A stretch of DNA of 64,000 nt from Holdemania sp. Marseille-P2844 (GCF_900120005.1 NZ_LT635448.1:329151-393150); one strand, 5' to 3'; positions 8,687 through 18,252 are shown, counted from the first letter of the stretch. Numbers and translations: made by a program. The notes: generated by a model from the letters alone, not told the origin.

Positions 8687-9514
8687 GTGATCATCAAACA
8701 GATTTACAATAACAATGTCATCCTCTCGGAGAATGAAGCGGGGGACGAAATCATCCTGGTCGGCCGGGGAATTGCCTTCGGCATGACCCGCGGAAGTAAA
8801 GTCGTGGAAGGCCGGATTGAAAAGAAATTTGAGCTTCAGGACGACGTCGGCCAGAAATTCAAGACGCTCGTTCAGGAAGTCCCGTATAAAACGATTCTGG
8901 TTTCAGAAGAAATTATTGATTATATCAAGACGCAGTCAACTAAACGCATCAACGATTCCATCTACGTCACGCTGACCGACCACATCGCCAACATGATCGA
9001 ACGGGTCAAGATGGGAATTGTCTTTGATCCAACGCTGCTGCTCAACGTCAAATCGCTGTATAAAGAGGAATACCGGCTGGGCTTGAAAGTCACGGAGCTG
9101 CTGCGGCAGAAATTGAAAATCGACATCGACGATGGAGAGGCAAGCTTCATCGCCCTGCATATCATCAACGCCGAGCTGGATTCCAATATGCAGCAGATGT
9201 ATGAAATCACAGCGGTGATTGAGGATATCCTCAACATCGTGCGCGAGGATTTTCACGTCGATACGGAAAACGGCCAGTGCGACCGCTTTATCACGCATTG
9301 CCGCTTCTTTGCCCAGCGCGTTGTCAATAACGAATATCTCAGCACCAAGTCCGACTACAATCTGAGCACCTATCAGGTGTTCGAACAAACGCATCCGCGC
9401 GAAACCGCATGTATCGAGCGGATCGCGCAGCGGATCAAGGAACAGTACAGCTATGAGGTCAGTACGGATGAAAAGCTGTATATCATGATCCATCTGATCC
9501 GCCTGACCGAATAA
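8687..9514 (+). CDS. BglG/LicT family transcription antiterminator
   Basis: A 275-residue RNA-binding regulator. The N-terminal CAT-RBD (residues 1-55) is followed by two PRD domains. The four regulatory histidines are seen at H99 (LTDHIAN), H158 (ALHIINAE), H204 (ITHCRFF) and H269 (MIHLIR), matching LicT spacing. EII components phosphorylate PRD1 to inactivate it in the absence of substrate, while HPr phosphorylates PRD2 for carbon-catabolite control. The start is GTG with GCGAGGTGG upstream. Two matching RAT sites exist in the window (8116 and 31408), so it likely controls both cluster A and cluster B. Confidence 0.95.
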   Translation: MIIKQIYNNNVILSENEAGDEIILVGRGIAFGMTRGSKVVEGRIEKKFELQDDVGQKFKTLVQEVPYKTILVSEEIIDYIKTQSTKRINDSIYVTLTDHIANMIERVKMGIVFDPTLLLNVKSLYKEEYRLGLKVTELLRQKLKIDIDDGEASFIALHIINAELDSNMQQMYEITAVIEDILNIVREDFHVDTENGQCDRFITHCRFFAQRVVNNEYLSTKSDYNLSTYQVFEQTHPRETACIERIAQRIKEQYSYEVSTDEKLYIMIHLIRLTE

Positions 9515-9877
9515 CAGGTTATTGCCAGCCCTCATCCGAGCGGGCTGTGTAATAAAGGTTTTGAAAAAGGACTGGAAGTTTTATCAGCGCACGTTCATTT
9601 CAAACAGGCTCAGCTGGCCTGGGAAGATTACCGGCTTAAGACGGGACTTTCCATTGGAAATGAGGACGTGCCGGTCAGAAAGAAACAGAAGGGAAAAAGG
9701 ACGAAAGTCGATTCCGGGCGGCCAGGAAGCCGCGCATCAGACGGCCTGTTTCCACAATGTTTCACGCTTTGCCAGGCGTCTTTCGCGAAGGTGCTGAGGC
9801 AGGCTGACCGTCAGAACTTCCAAGCTCCGTTTCAGCCAGCAAATCCAAAAAAGATTTGAAAGGAGAAATCACCAAGT
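9515..9877 (+). other. Intergenic stretch inside the PTS operon
   Basis: About 360 bases between the antiterminator and EIIBC. A 91-residue open frame at 9522 has no ribosome site and an Arg/Cys-rich composition typical of out-of-frame reading, so I do not call it. The EIIBC ribosome site (GAAAGGAG) is at its end. No clear terminator or promoter is seen. Confidence 0.4.
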
Positions 9878-11266
9878 ATGGGGAAATATGAAGAGTTATC
9901 CAGAAAAGCACTGGAAGCTTTAGGCGGCGTGGAGAACATCACGCACGTCACGCACTGCGCAACACGTCTGCGGATCAGCTACGCCCGCAAGAGCGTCGTC
10001 AATGAGGAAGGCTTGAAAGATCTTCCGGGATCCGCCGGCATCGTCAACAAAGACAAGCAGATCCAGATCATCATCGGCCCGGGCGTTCATGACGCTTACG
10101 AAGAATTCCTGGAAATCTCCGGATGGAGAGAAGGCGGCGCCGTCGCCGCGGAGGAAGAGGAAGAAACCGGACCGAAGAACGCGATGTACTACCTGAACAA
10201 GTTCGGCAACTTCGTCGCTCCGATCTTCATGCCGGTCGTTCCGGCGATGATCACCGGCGGTATGATCCTGGCGATCAAGAACCTGTTGGTCAACTACTTC
10301 GGCATGGGCGTTGACAGCGGCACAGCACAGCTGATGCTGATGATCTTTGACGCCGGCTTTGCCTTCCTGCCGGTTTACGTCGGCTATACGTTAGCTTCCC
10401 AATTAAAGATGCAGCCGATCATGGGCGCCTTCTTAGGCGCGACGCTGATCGCTCCGCGCTTTGCGACCGGAACCGTCACCGACTTCTTCGGCATCGGCAT
10501 TCCGCAGGTTTCTTACAGCTCGACCGTCATTCCGATCGTGCTGGGCGTCTTCTTCATGTACTATGTCCAGAAGGTTCTGAAGAAGATCATTCCGGAAGCG
10601 CTGACGTTCTTCTTAACGCCGCTGATCACGATGATTGTCGTCGTTCCGGTTACGTTAATCGTTTTAGGCCCGATCGGCAACCAGCTGTCCGGCTACATTG
10701 CGGCCTTCTGCATCTGGCTGACCAATACGCTCGGCTTTATCGCTCAGCCGATCCTGTCGGCGATCTATCCGTACATGGTTATGTTTGGTTTGGATAAGGG
10801 TCTGTCTCCGATCGGCATCGAACTGATCGCCAACCTCGGCTACAACTCCGTCACCGGCATTATGGGCTTCGTTTCCAACATCTGCATCGGCGGCACGGCC
10901 CTGGCAGTCGCGACGACGATCAAAGACAACAAGGCGCAGAAGGGCATGATCGCTTCCTTCGGCGTCACGGCGCTGTGCGGTGTTACTGAGCCGGCCTTCT
11001 ACGGCGCGCTGCTGTCGCGGCCGAAAGCGTTGATCGGCACAGCCATCGGCGCGGTTTCCGCGGGCTTAGTCGCAGGTCTGTTCGGCTTGAGAACGTTCGT
11101 TCAGGGCGGCTGTCCGGGATATCTGACGTTGTTGTTCTTCGTTGATCAGAACGGCGGTCTGCATTATGTCTGGATCGCGATCCTGGTCGCGGCGATTGCG
11201 ACGATCGTTTCCTTCACGGCGACGAAAGTCATTCTCAGCCGGGATATGAAAAAGGCAGCGAAATAA
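9878..11266 (+). CDS. PTS glucose/beta-glucoside-type EIIBC permease
   Basis: A 462-residue PTS transporter. The EIIB domain (residues 1-85) has the phosphorylation cysteine C27 in HVTHCATRLR. The EIIC domain (about 105-455) has around ten membrane segments and the conserved GVTEPAFYGALL signature. There is no C-terminal EIIA; the separate gene at 8217 should supply it. It imports and phosphorylates a sugar or glycoside, probably at the 6-hydroxyl, and the five phospho-type GH1 enzymes in the clusters are the logical next step. The sugar specificity cannot be read from the sequence. Confidence 0.93.
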   Translation: MGKYEELSRKALEALGGVENITHVTHCATRLRISYARKSVVNEEGLKDLPGSAGIVNKDKQIQIIIGPGVHDAYEEFLEISGWREGGAVAAEEEEETGPKNAMYYLNKFGNFVAPIFMPVVPAMITGGMILAIKNLLVNYFGMGVDSGTAQLMLMIFDAGFAFLPVYVGYTLASQLKMQPIMGAFLGATLIAPRFATGTVTDFFGIGIPQVSYSSTVIPIVLGVFFMYYVQKVLKKIIPEALTFFLTPLITMIVVVPVTLIVLGPIGNQLSGYIAAFCIWLTNTLGFIAQPILSAIYPYMVMFGLDKGLSPIGIELIANLGYNSVTGIMGFVSNICIGGTALAVATTIKDNKAQKGMIASFGVTALCGVTEPAFYGALLSRPKALIGTAIGAVSAGLVAGLFGLRTFVQGGCPGYLTLLFFVDQNGGLHYVWIAILVAAIATIVSFTATKVILSRDMKKAAK

Positions 11267-11395
11267 AAATCAGGCTTCACTTCACGCTGTCGGGATGCTT
11301 CATTCCGGCAGCGTTTGTTTAAACGGACCCCCAATACAGGAGTTCGCCAGATTTTAGAAGAAAGGGCGAAGCGGCAGGCTTCGCAGGGTAAAATG

Positions 11396-12844
11396 ATGAA
11401 AGTATTAATCGGACAATTTATCAATGAGGCCAACGCCAACATTCCCGTCAAGGACGAGATCACAACCTTCGACATCGCTTTCGGCGACGAGCTGATCGAA
11501 AAAATGCAGGTCGGCGATATTTTTGAGCAGGCCGGGATTGAAATCATTCCGTCGGTGTACGCGGTATCGGGCGCCTCGGGCGTGATCAAGCGTCACACGT
11601 TCGACTACATCGAAGCGTGCTTCCTCAATGCGGTGCGCGAGCATCTGCATGAAATCGACGGGATTTATCTGATGCTTCACGGCGCGAGCGAGGTCGACGG
11701 CTTAGGCTCGGGCGACCATCACATCCTCAAGGCGATTCGTGACCTCGTCGGGCCGTACATCCCGATCACGGTGGCCTGCGATCCGCATGGCAACCTGTGT
11801 CAGGACTATGTTGAAGCGACGACCGCGATCCGCAGCTACCGCCAGTCTCCGCACACCGATTCCCGCGATACATGGCGGAAGATGGCGCAGATGGTCTGCG
11901 ATCTGGTCAAGGACCGGCAGAACATTCATTCTGTGTACCGCAAGCTGCCGATGATTCTGGGTGGGGAACAGAGCGTATCGGCGGATGAGCCGGTGCGTTC
12001 GATCAATCAGTATCTTGATGAACTGGAACAGGATCCGCGGATTTTGAGCTGTTCCTGGCATGTCGGCTACATCCGTCATGACACCGATGTCGCCGGCTGC
12101 GGCATCGTCGTGGTCCCGGCCACAGAGGCAGATCAGGCGTATGCCGAAGAAGTCGCCGACAAGCTGGCGGACTATGTCTGGAACAAGCGGCATGAGTTCC
12201 ATTACACCGGCACGACCGCAAAACCGGAAGACGCGCTGGCGATGGCGCTGGGCTTTGAAGGCAAACCGTTTGTCATCACCGATTCGGGCGATAACACGAC
12301 CTCCGGCGCGACGGGCTGGAATACATTCATCCTGCGGCAGGCACTGGCGGCCAAGTCCGATAAGCGGATTCTGTTCGCTTCGATCTGCGATCCGAAGACA
12401 TGCGATCTGCTCGATGGGCTGGATCTCGGAACGAAAACTGAGATCGAGCTGGGCGTGGGGCACGACGCGATGTCGGAGAAGGTCAAGCTGGAAGTGACCG
12501 TTTTGTCCAAGGGACAGGTCGTCCGGCCGATCGGGATCGGAACCGAAGGCATCGCCAAGACATTTGGCAAGTGCGTCGTCGTCCATGTGGAAGGCACGGC
12601 GATTGACGTCATCGTCGCCAATCACCGTCAATCCTACGCCCATGCGATTCAGTTTGAAAGCGCCGGCGTGAACTGGATGGATTACGATGTGACAGTCGTC
12701 AAGCAGGGCTATATCTTCCCATATCTGAAAGAGAACGCCGCCGGCTATGTGATGTCGCTGACCGACGGAGCGACGCCGCAGGACACCGCTTCGATTCCAT
12801 TCAAGCGGATCATGCGTCCGATGTTCCCGGTCGATCAGATTTAA
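11396..12844 (+). CDS. M81 family metallopeptidase (MlrC-like), paralog 1
   Basis: A 482-residue member of the M81 family, named for microcystinase C (MlrC), which hydrolyses linearised microcystin. Likely zinc ligands by family motif are D129 and H131 (ACDPHGN) and H153 (SPHTD); E11 and HGAS at residue 95 are also conserved. The C-terminal half carries TDSGDN and VVKQGYIFP. The start at 11396 (MKVLIGQF) aligns with all other copies; longer frames do not. It follows EIIBC by 129 bases and is probably the last gene of operon A, since a convergent regulator follows. Substrate unknown; hydrolysis of an amide, lactam or peptide bond is inferred. Confidence 0.9.
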   Translation: MKVLIGQFINEANANIPVKDEITTFDIAFGDELIEKMQVGDIFEQAGIEIIPSVYAVSGASGVIKRHTFDYIEACFLNAVREHLHEIDGIYLMLHGASEVDGLGSGDHHILKAIRDLVGPYIPITVACDPHGNLCQDYVEATTAIRSYRQSPHTDSRDTWRKMAQMVCDLVKDRQNIHSVYRKLPMILGGEQSVSADEPVRSINQYLDELEQDPRILSCSWHVGYIRHDTDVAGCGIVVVPATEADQAYAEEVADKLADYVWNKRHEFHYTGTTAKPEDALAMALGFEGKPFVITDSGDNTTSGATGWNTFILRQALAAKSDKRILFASICDPKTCDLLDGLDLGTKTEIELGVGHDAMSEKVKLEVTVLSKGQVVRPIGIGTEGIAKTFGKCVVVHVEGTAIDVIVANHRQSYAHAIQFESAGVNWMDYDVTVVKQGYIFPYLKENAAGYVMSLTDGATPQDTASIPFKRIMRPMFPVDQI

Positions 12845-12887
12845 TTTTGAACTGACGATCAAACCAGATCACAGCTTCCATAAGAAA

Positions 12888-12910
12888 ACCGGCGTGCATT
12901 CCACGCCGGT
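12888..12910. terminator. Hairpin terminator between M81-1 and the RpiR regulator
   Basis: A perfect GC-rich stem, ACCGGCGTG paired with CACGCCGGT, lies between two convergent genes. On the minus strand it is followed by TTTTC, so it best serves the regulator gene and may also stop read-through from operon A. Confidence 0.6.
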
Positions 12911-12915
12911 CCTCT

Positions 12916-13785
12916 CTAATCTTCAGGTTCCCGGCGGTTTAACCGCCGGTGAATCTTCTCATACGTCGTCAGCTTTCGATTTAACAGCTCGTCATATTGG
13001 AGCCGGAAGTAAATCGAATACAACGTATCCAGAATATAAAGCAGCGTCATCCGCGTCGAAAACGACGAGATCTTCTGATAATGATTTTCATACGACGACA
13101 TGTAAATCTTATGCAGCGCAAAGCGCGTCAGCGGATTTTTCTGGGTCGAGGTGATCAGTACGATCGGCGAATGATTGTCGCTTAAGATCTGACAGACGGT
13201 GTTCATCGAGCCGCCCCGGCCGCCGAACGAAATGACGATCGACAGATGGCTGGCGTCGGCGTTGCCGGCCGACAATTTCTGCATGTATTCCGCTTCGGGA
13301 ACGTTCACGTTCACATTGATCTCCTGCATCTGGAACTGGAAGTTCCGGGCGAAAAAGAGATTGCCGGCGGAGGCGTACACGTCGATGAACGCCGCTTGTT
13401 TCATCAGCGCCGACACGTCCACCAGCACCTGCTGATCGGACAGACTCAGCGTGTCTTCAATCGTCTGGGTGTAAACGTCCTTTAAATGAAGCAAGATTTC
13501 GTTGACCGTATCGGTTGGGGAAATCGGGAAGTCAATGCTTTCCACCGGAATCTCGGTTTCCGAGCGCAGGGCATCCTGCAGCTGCAGCTTCAGGTCGTTG
13601 ACGCCGCTTAAGCCCAGCTTGTTGATCAGGCGGTAGATCGTCGGTACGGAGACATAGGTCAGGGAAGCAATTTCCTTCGGCTTGGCCGCGATAAAGCTTT
13701 CCGGGTCTTTCAGGATCGCGTCGATCAGGATCCGCTCGTTGGGCGTGACATTTTCAAGATTTTCAAGTTTTTTTAACAGATTCAC
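12916..13785 (-). CDS. RpiR/MurR family transcriptional regulator (HTH + SIS)
   Basis: A 289-residue regulator. Residues 1-75 form the RpiR-type helix-turn-helix (SVPTIYRLINKLG is the recognition region). Residues about 110-250 form a SIS domain, which normally senses a phosphosugar. The start is GTG at 13783-13785, preceded by AAGGAAG. It is divergent from the M24-fold gene, with 100 bases between them, so it likely controls that operon (13886 onward) in response to a sugar phosphate released by the pathway. Repression versus activation cannot be told from sequence. Confidence 0.9.
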   Translation of the reverse strand: MNLLKKLENLENVTPNERILIDAILKDPESFIAAKPKEIASLTYVSVPTIYRLINKLGLSGVNDLKLQLQDALRSETEIPVESIDFPISPTDTVNEILLHLKDVYTQTIEDTLSLSDQQVLVDVSALMKQAAFIDVYASAGNLFFARNFQFQMQEINVNVNVPEAEYMQKLSAGNADASHLSIVISFGGRGGSMNTVCQILSDNHSPIVLITSTQKNPLTRFALHKIYMSSYENHYQKISSFSTRMTLLYILDTLYSIYFRLQYDELLNRKLTTYEKIHRRLNRREPED

Positions 13786-13885
13786 AACGCATCTTCCTTT
13801 TCTGCTTTAACTATACCACGATTGCAGGCAAAGCCGAAAGAGAAGCAGAAAAAGAAGCGAACCATTGATAAAGGAGAATGAAACG

Positions 13886-15277
13886 ATGGAACAAATCAAA
13901 GCCGTTTTAAAACAGGTGAGCGCACCGCAAAAGGACTGCGCGGGCACGCCGGTCGGATTGAGCGACGAGACGATCGCCGAGCGCAAACAGAAAGTGCTGG
14001 ACGCGATGAAAGCGCGTGGGTTGGATCAGCTGATCGTGTACGGCGATGTCGAGCACGGCGGAAATTTCGAGTATTTAGTCGGGTATTTCACCCGCTTTGA
14101 GGAAGCGCTGCTGGTGCTGAATGCCAACGGAAAGGCAACGCTGGTCTTGGGCAACGAAAACCTGAACAAAGTCGCCAAGGCCCGGATCGAAGCCGCGGCC
14201 GTGCATGTCTCGCTGTTCTCGCTGCCAAATCAGCCGCATCGTCAGGACAAGTCGCTGAAAACGCTGCTTCAGGAAGCGGGAATCGCCGAAGGGCAGCGCA
14301 CCGGCTTAGTCGGCTGGAAACTGTTTACCAGTCCGCTGGAGGATAACCGGCAGAGCTATGATATCCCTTCTTATGTCGTCGAGGCGGTCAAGGCGATCGT
14401 CGGCGAAGCACAGTTAAGTAATGAAACCGGTCTGTTTATCGGGGAAAACGGCGTGCGTACGACCAACAACGCGAATGAAATCGCGCATTACGAATATGCG
14501 GCGGCGCTGGCTTCCGATGGCGTGCTGGACGCGATGGACAAGCTGGAACTGGGCGTCAGCGAGCTGGAGCTGGGCGACGCGTTAGTGCGCAAGGGGCAGC
14601 ACACGAGCATCGTCACGATTGCCTCAAGTGGTCCGCGCTTTGTCAAAGCGAATATGTTTCCGACGGCCAACACCGTCAAGCTGGGCGATCCGATTTCCCT
14701 CACCGTCGGCTACCGCGGTGGTTCCAGCAGCCGGGCCGGCGTCGCGGTGCATAATGCGGACGAACTGCCGGAAGCCCAACGCGATTATCTCGAGCGGGTG
14801 GCTGGCCCGTATTTCAGCGCCTATGCGGCATGGCTGGAAACGATCCACATCGGTCAGACCGGCGGCGATTTGTTCAACACGGTGGAAACGGTGCTGCCGC
14901 GCGCGCAGTATGGCTGGTCGCTGTGCCCGGGTCATCTGAGCGCGGAGGAAGAATGGATGGCTTCGCCGGTTTATGAAGGCAGCACGGAAATCCTGAAAAG
15001 CGGCATGCTTTTCCAGATTGATATCATCCCGTCCGTATCCGGCTATCCGGGAACCAGCGCCGAAAGCACCGTCGTTTTGGCGGATGCGGAATTACAGCGT
15101 CAGATTCAGCAGGAATATCCGCAGATGTGGCAGCGGATGCAGGCGCGGCGGACCTACCTGAAAGAAACGCTGGGCATCCGGCTTTCCCAAGACGTGCTGC
15201 CGATGTGTTCAACGGTCGCTTATTTACGGCCATTCCTATTAAATAAGGATAGCGCGTTTGCTGCAGAACACGTGTAA
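13886..15277 (+). CDS. M24-fold (creatinase/prolidase-like) hydrolase lacking canonical metal ligands
   Basis: A 463-residue protein with the two-domain layout of aminopeptidase P and creatinase: an N-terminal creatinase-like domain to about residue 175, then a pita-bread catalytic domain. In metal-dependent M24 peptidases the ligands are D, D, H, E, E. Here the first two aspartates are absent (SLTVGYRGGSSSRAG, residues 271-285). H350 (CPGH) is kept, the first glutamate is replaced by D379 (FQIDII), and E393 remains. Creatinase also works without metal, so a non-peptidase C-N hydrolase is possible. The ATG at 13886 has AAAGGAG upstream. It leads the operon with M81-2 fourteen bases downstream. 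Confidence 0.82.
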   Translation: MEQIKAVLKQVSAPQKDCAGTPVGLSDETIAERKQKVLDAMKARGLDQLIVYGDVEHGGNFEYLVGYFTRFEEALLVLNANGKATLVLGNENLNKVAKARIEAAAVHVSLFSLPNQPHRQDKSLKTLLQEAGIAEGQRTGLVGWKLFTSPLEDNRQSYDIPSYVVEAVKAIVGEAQLSNETGLFIGENGVRTTNNANEIAHYEYAAALASDGVLDAMDKLELGVSELELGDALVRKGQHTSIVTIASSGPRFVKANMFPTANTVKLGDPISLTVGYRGGSSSRAGVAVHNADELPEAQRDYLERVAGPYFSAYAAWLETIHIGQTGGDLFNTVETVLPRAQYGWSLCPGHLSAEEEWMASPVYEGSTEILKSGMLFQIDIIPSVSGYPGTSAESTVVLADAELQRQIQQEYPQMWQRMQARRTYLKETLGIRLSQDVLPMCSTVAYLRPFLLNKDSAFAAEHV

Positions 15278-15291
15278 GCGGGGAATTGAAG

Positions 15292-16740
15292 ATGAAAATA
15301 TTGATCGGCGGTTGGCTGGCCGAGTCCAACGCCTATGGGAATAAGCCCTGTCAAATCCAGGACTTTACGATCACAACCGGCGAAGCGATTGCGGATAAGC
15401 TGTACCTGCGCGCGCTGGCCGATGCGGAAGGGGTCGAGCTGATTCCTGCATTGCATGCCAGCTGCATGGCGGCCGGGGTGATTACTTCCCAGACGTTCGC
15501 TTATTTCTTAAACCAGTTTGTGCACGCCGTGAAGCGACATGAGCACGAGATCGACGGGATATTCTTCTTTCTGCATGGGGCAAGTTACGTCGAGGATCTG
15601 GAAGGGAGCTCCGGCGATCATAAAATTCTGCGGGAAATCCGCAAGATCGTCGGCCCGTACATGCCGATCGCGATCGCCTGTGATCCGCATGGCAATCTGT
15701 GCCAGCGCTATGTCGACGATTGCACTATCCTGCGGACGTTCCGTCATTCTCCCCATTCCGACCGCGACGTCACCAATCAGATCGTCTTTCGGGGCCTGCT
15801 CGACGTCCTCCGCCATCGCCGGCAGATTCATCCGGTATACCGCAAGGTGCCGATTCTCTTAGGCGGGGAGCGCTGTGTTTCGGCGGATGAGCCGCTTTGT
15901 TCCATCAACAAGCTCCTCGATGAAATTGAAGCGGATCCGCGGATCCTGTGCTGTTCCTATCATATCGGCTACCTGCGCCATGACAGCGAACATTGCGGCG
16001 CGGGTATCGTCGTAGTGCCGGATCGTCCGGAAGATACGGATTACGCGAAGCAGAAAGCGGATGAAATCTATGATTTTGTCTGGGCGCGGCACAGGGAATT
16101 TCATTTCACCGGCAACGCCGCCGAGCTGGACGACGCGCTGCGGACCATGCTTGAGTTTGACGGCAGCCCGTGCTTCTTAACGGATTCCGGCGACAATGTC
16201 ACAGCCGGAGCGCCGGGCGTGAATACGGATGTGCTGCGGCGCTGCTTAAGCTGGGAAACGCCGCTGACCAAGTCGATTCTGTTTGCGGCGATCTGCGATC
16301 CGGCTGTGTGCGCGCAGGTGCTGGCGGAGAAACAAGCCGGTGATCGGGTCGCGCTGAACTTGGGCGTAAAGGACGACGAACATTCCCAACCCGTTGCAAT
16401 TCGCGGCGTCGTGATCTCCCGCGGCGAGCTGCACCGGCGCTATGGCGACGAAGCGGTGGCCGGACAGTGCTGGACCGTGAAGCTGGACAACGTGCCGGTG
16501 AGCGTCGTGATCGCCAGCGCAGCGGTGTCGTTTTCCGAGCGTGAACAATATGAAAAGGCCAACGTCGATCTGGACGGCTATGATCTGATCATCGTCAAGC
16601 AGGGTTATTTGTATCCGGAGCTGAAAGCGATGGCCAAGCATTACGTCATGGCGCTGACCGACGGCGCGTGCATGCAGCGGACGGAACGGTTAGTCTATAA
16701 GAAAGTCAGCCGGCCGATCTACCCGCTCGATGAAATTTAA
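15292..16740 (+). CDS. M81 family metallopeptidase, paralog 2 (subgroup with GGERCVS)
   Basis: A 482-residue M81 protein. Likely metal ligands are D131 and H133 (CDPHGN) and H155 in SPHSD, where the usual SPHTD Thr is Ser. With paralog 3 it forms a distinct subgroup: GGERCVSADEPL instead of GGEQSVS, CCSYHIGYLRHD instead of SCSWHVGYIRHD, AGAPG instead of SGATG, and a tail of ACMQRTERL instead of ATPQDTASIPF. The subgroup probably handles a different substrate. It starts at an ATG 14 bases after the M24-fold gene, with a weak GGGGAA ribosome site, suggesting translational coupling. Confidence 0.9.
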   Translation: MKILIGGWLAESNAYGNKPCQIQDFTITTGEAIADKLYLRALADAEGVELIPALHASCMAAGVITSQTFAYFLNQFVHAVKRHEHEIDGIFFFLHGASYVEDLEGSSGDHKILREIRKIVGPYMPIAIACDPHGNLCQRYVDDCTILRTFRHSPHSDRDVTNQIVFRGLLDVLRHRRQIHPVYRKVPILLGGERCVSADEPLCSINKLLDEIEADPRILCCSYHIGYLRHDSEHCGAGIVVVPDRPEDTDYAKQKADEIYDFVWARHREFHFTGNAAELDDALRTMLEFDGSPCFLTDSGDNVTAGAPGVNTDVLRRCLSWETPLTKSILFAAICDPAVCAQVLAEKQAGDRVALNLGVKDDEHSQPVAIRGVVISRGELHRRYGDEAVAGQCWTVKLDNVPVSVVIASAAVSFSEREQYEKANVDLDGYDLIIVKQGYLYPELKAMAKHYVMALTDGACMQRTERLVYKKVSRPIYPLDEI

Positions 16741-16794
16741 ACCGGACATCATCATTTTGAAGACCGCGGTAAAAACGCGGAAGGAGGAAATCTC

Positions 16795-18252
16795 ATGAAA
16801 ATCTTAATCGGCGGCCTCGTCGCTGAATCCAACGCCTACGTGGCCAAGCCCTGCGAAATCCAGGACTTCGTCATCCAGACCGGGGAGGACATTGCCCACC
16901 GGATGTATCTGGACGAACTGCAGCCTGAGCTTCAAGCCAACGACATTGAACTGATCCCGGCGATCTTCGCCTACGGGGCGGGCGCGGGACGGGTCGCTTA
17001 CGATACGTTCGATTATATCCTGAAACAATTTAAGCACGCCGTAAAAAAATATCAGGGCGAGCTGGACGGCATGTTTTTCTTTCTGCACGGCGCAAGCAAT
17101 GTAATCGGTCTGGAAGGCGGCTCCGGTGACCACAAGATCATCGAGGAAATCCGCAGGATCGTCGGGCCGTACATGCCGATCGCGGTCGTCTGCGATCCGC
17201 ATGGCAACGTCGATCAGGAGTATGCAAGCCGGCTGAACATCCTGCGCACCTTCCGCCACAGTCCGCATACCGACCGCAAGGAAGCGCATCAGATCGTTTT
17301 CCGCTGCCTGGTCAACCTGATCCAGAACCGGCGGGAAATTCATCCGGTGTACCGCAAGGTGCCGATTCTCTTAGGCGGGGAGCGCTGTGTTTCCACCGAT
17401 GAACCGCTGGTGTCGATCAACCACCTGCTCGATGAAATCGAAGCCGATCCGCGGATTTTGTGCTGTTCCTATCACATCGGCTATCTGCGTCATGACAGCG
17501 CCAAGTGCGGCGCGTCCGTCGTGGTCGTGCCGAACCAGCCGGAGGATGAAGCGTATGCCCGGCAGAAAGCGGACGAGATCTATGATTTCGTCTGGGCGCG
17601 GCACAAGGAATTCCATTTCACCGGCTATGCGGATGAGCCGGAGGCAGCGTGGGAAGCGATGCTCAAGCATCCGGGAAAGCCGTGCTTCTTAACGGATTCC
17701 GGCGATAATGTCACGGCCGGGGCACCGGGCGGCAACACGGTTGTGCTGCGTCAGGTGCTGGCGGAAACCGACTATCACGGCAAGCAGATTCTGATCGCCG
17801 GGATTACCGACAAGAAGCTGTGCGAAAGCACGCTGGCCGGCAAGCAGGCTGGCGATCATGTGGAATTTGACGTCGGTCCGGAAATCGACGCACTGTCAGC
17901 CAAGGTTCATTTAAGCGGCACGGTGATTTCGACCGGTGATCTGCACAATCATTATCATGATCCGAAGGTGGTCGGCGTCTGTTGGACGATCAAGTTGGAC
18001 GACAAACCGGTCACAGTTGTGATTCAGAGCTATTCCGTTTCATTTGCGGAGCGGGCTCAGTATGAACAGGCCAACGTCGATCTGGACGCCTATGATCTGA
18101 TCATCGTCAAGCAGGGCTATCTCTATCCGGAGCTGAAAGCGATGGCGTCGCATTATGTCATGTCCTTGACCGATGGGGCGTGCATGCAGCGCACGGAGCG
18201 GCTGACATACAAGAAGGTCATTCGTCCGATCTATCCGCTCGACGAGATTTAA
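16795..18252 (+). CDS. M81 family metallopeptidase, paralog 3 (subgroup with GGERCVS)
   Basis: A 485-residue M81 protein, closest to paralog 2 immediately upstream. Likely zinc ligands are D134, H136 (CDPHGN) and H158 (SPHTD). A 44-base tract (17350-17393) is identical to paralog 2, including third codon positions, while flanking sequence has diverged. The ribosome site GGAAGGAGG is strong, unlike its upstream neighbour, so it may be made in greater amounts. It is followed by an AbrB-type transporter, suggesting that product or substrate transport is linked. Confidence 0.9.
   Translation: MKILIGGLVAESNAYVAKPCEIQDFVIQTGEDIAHRMYLDELQPELQANDIELIPAIFAYGAGAGRVAYDTFDYILKQFKHAVKKYQGELDGMFFFLHGASNVIGLEGGSGDHKIIEEIRRIVGPYMPIAVVCDPHGNVDQEYASRLNILRTFRHSPHTDRKEAHQIVFRCLVNLIQNRREIHPVYRKVPILLGGERCVSTDEPLVSINHLLDEIEADPRILCCSYHIGYLRHDSAKCGASVVVVPNQPEDEAYARQKADEIYDFVWARHKEFHFTGYADEPEAAWEAMLKHPGKPCFLTDSGDNVTAGAPGGNTVVLRQVLAETDYHGKQILIAGITDKKLCESTLAGKQAGDHVEFDVGPEIDALSAKVHLSGTVISTGDLHNHYHDPKVVGVCWTIKLDDKPVTVVIQSYSVSFAERAQYEQANVDLDAYDLIIVKQGYLYPELKAMASHYVMSLTDGACMQRTERLTYKKVIRPIYPLDEI

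Noticed and set aside
9522..9797. 91-codon open frame between the antiterminator and EIIBC
   Set aside because: No ribosome site and Arg/Cys-rich sequence typical of non-coding reading.
11702..12862. Long minus-strand open frame (386 codons) opposite M81-1, and similar ones opposite other M81 and GH1 genes
   Set aside because: These are shadows of GC-rich coding sequence: no ribosome sites, compositions rich in Arg/His/Asp, and they mirror conserved sense motifs.
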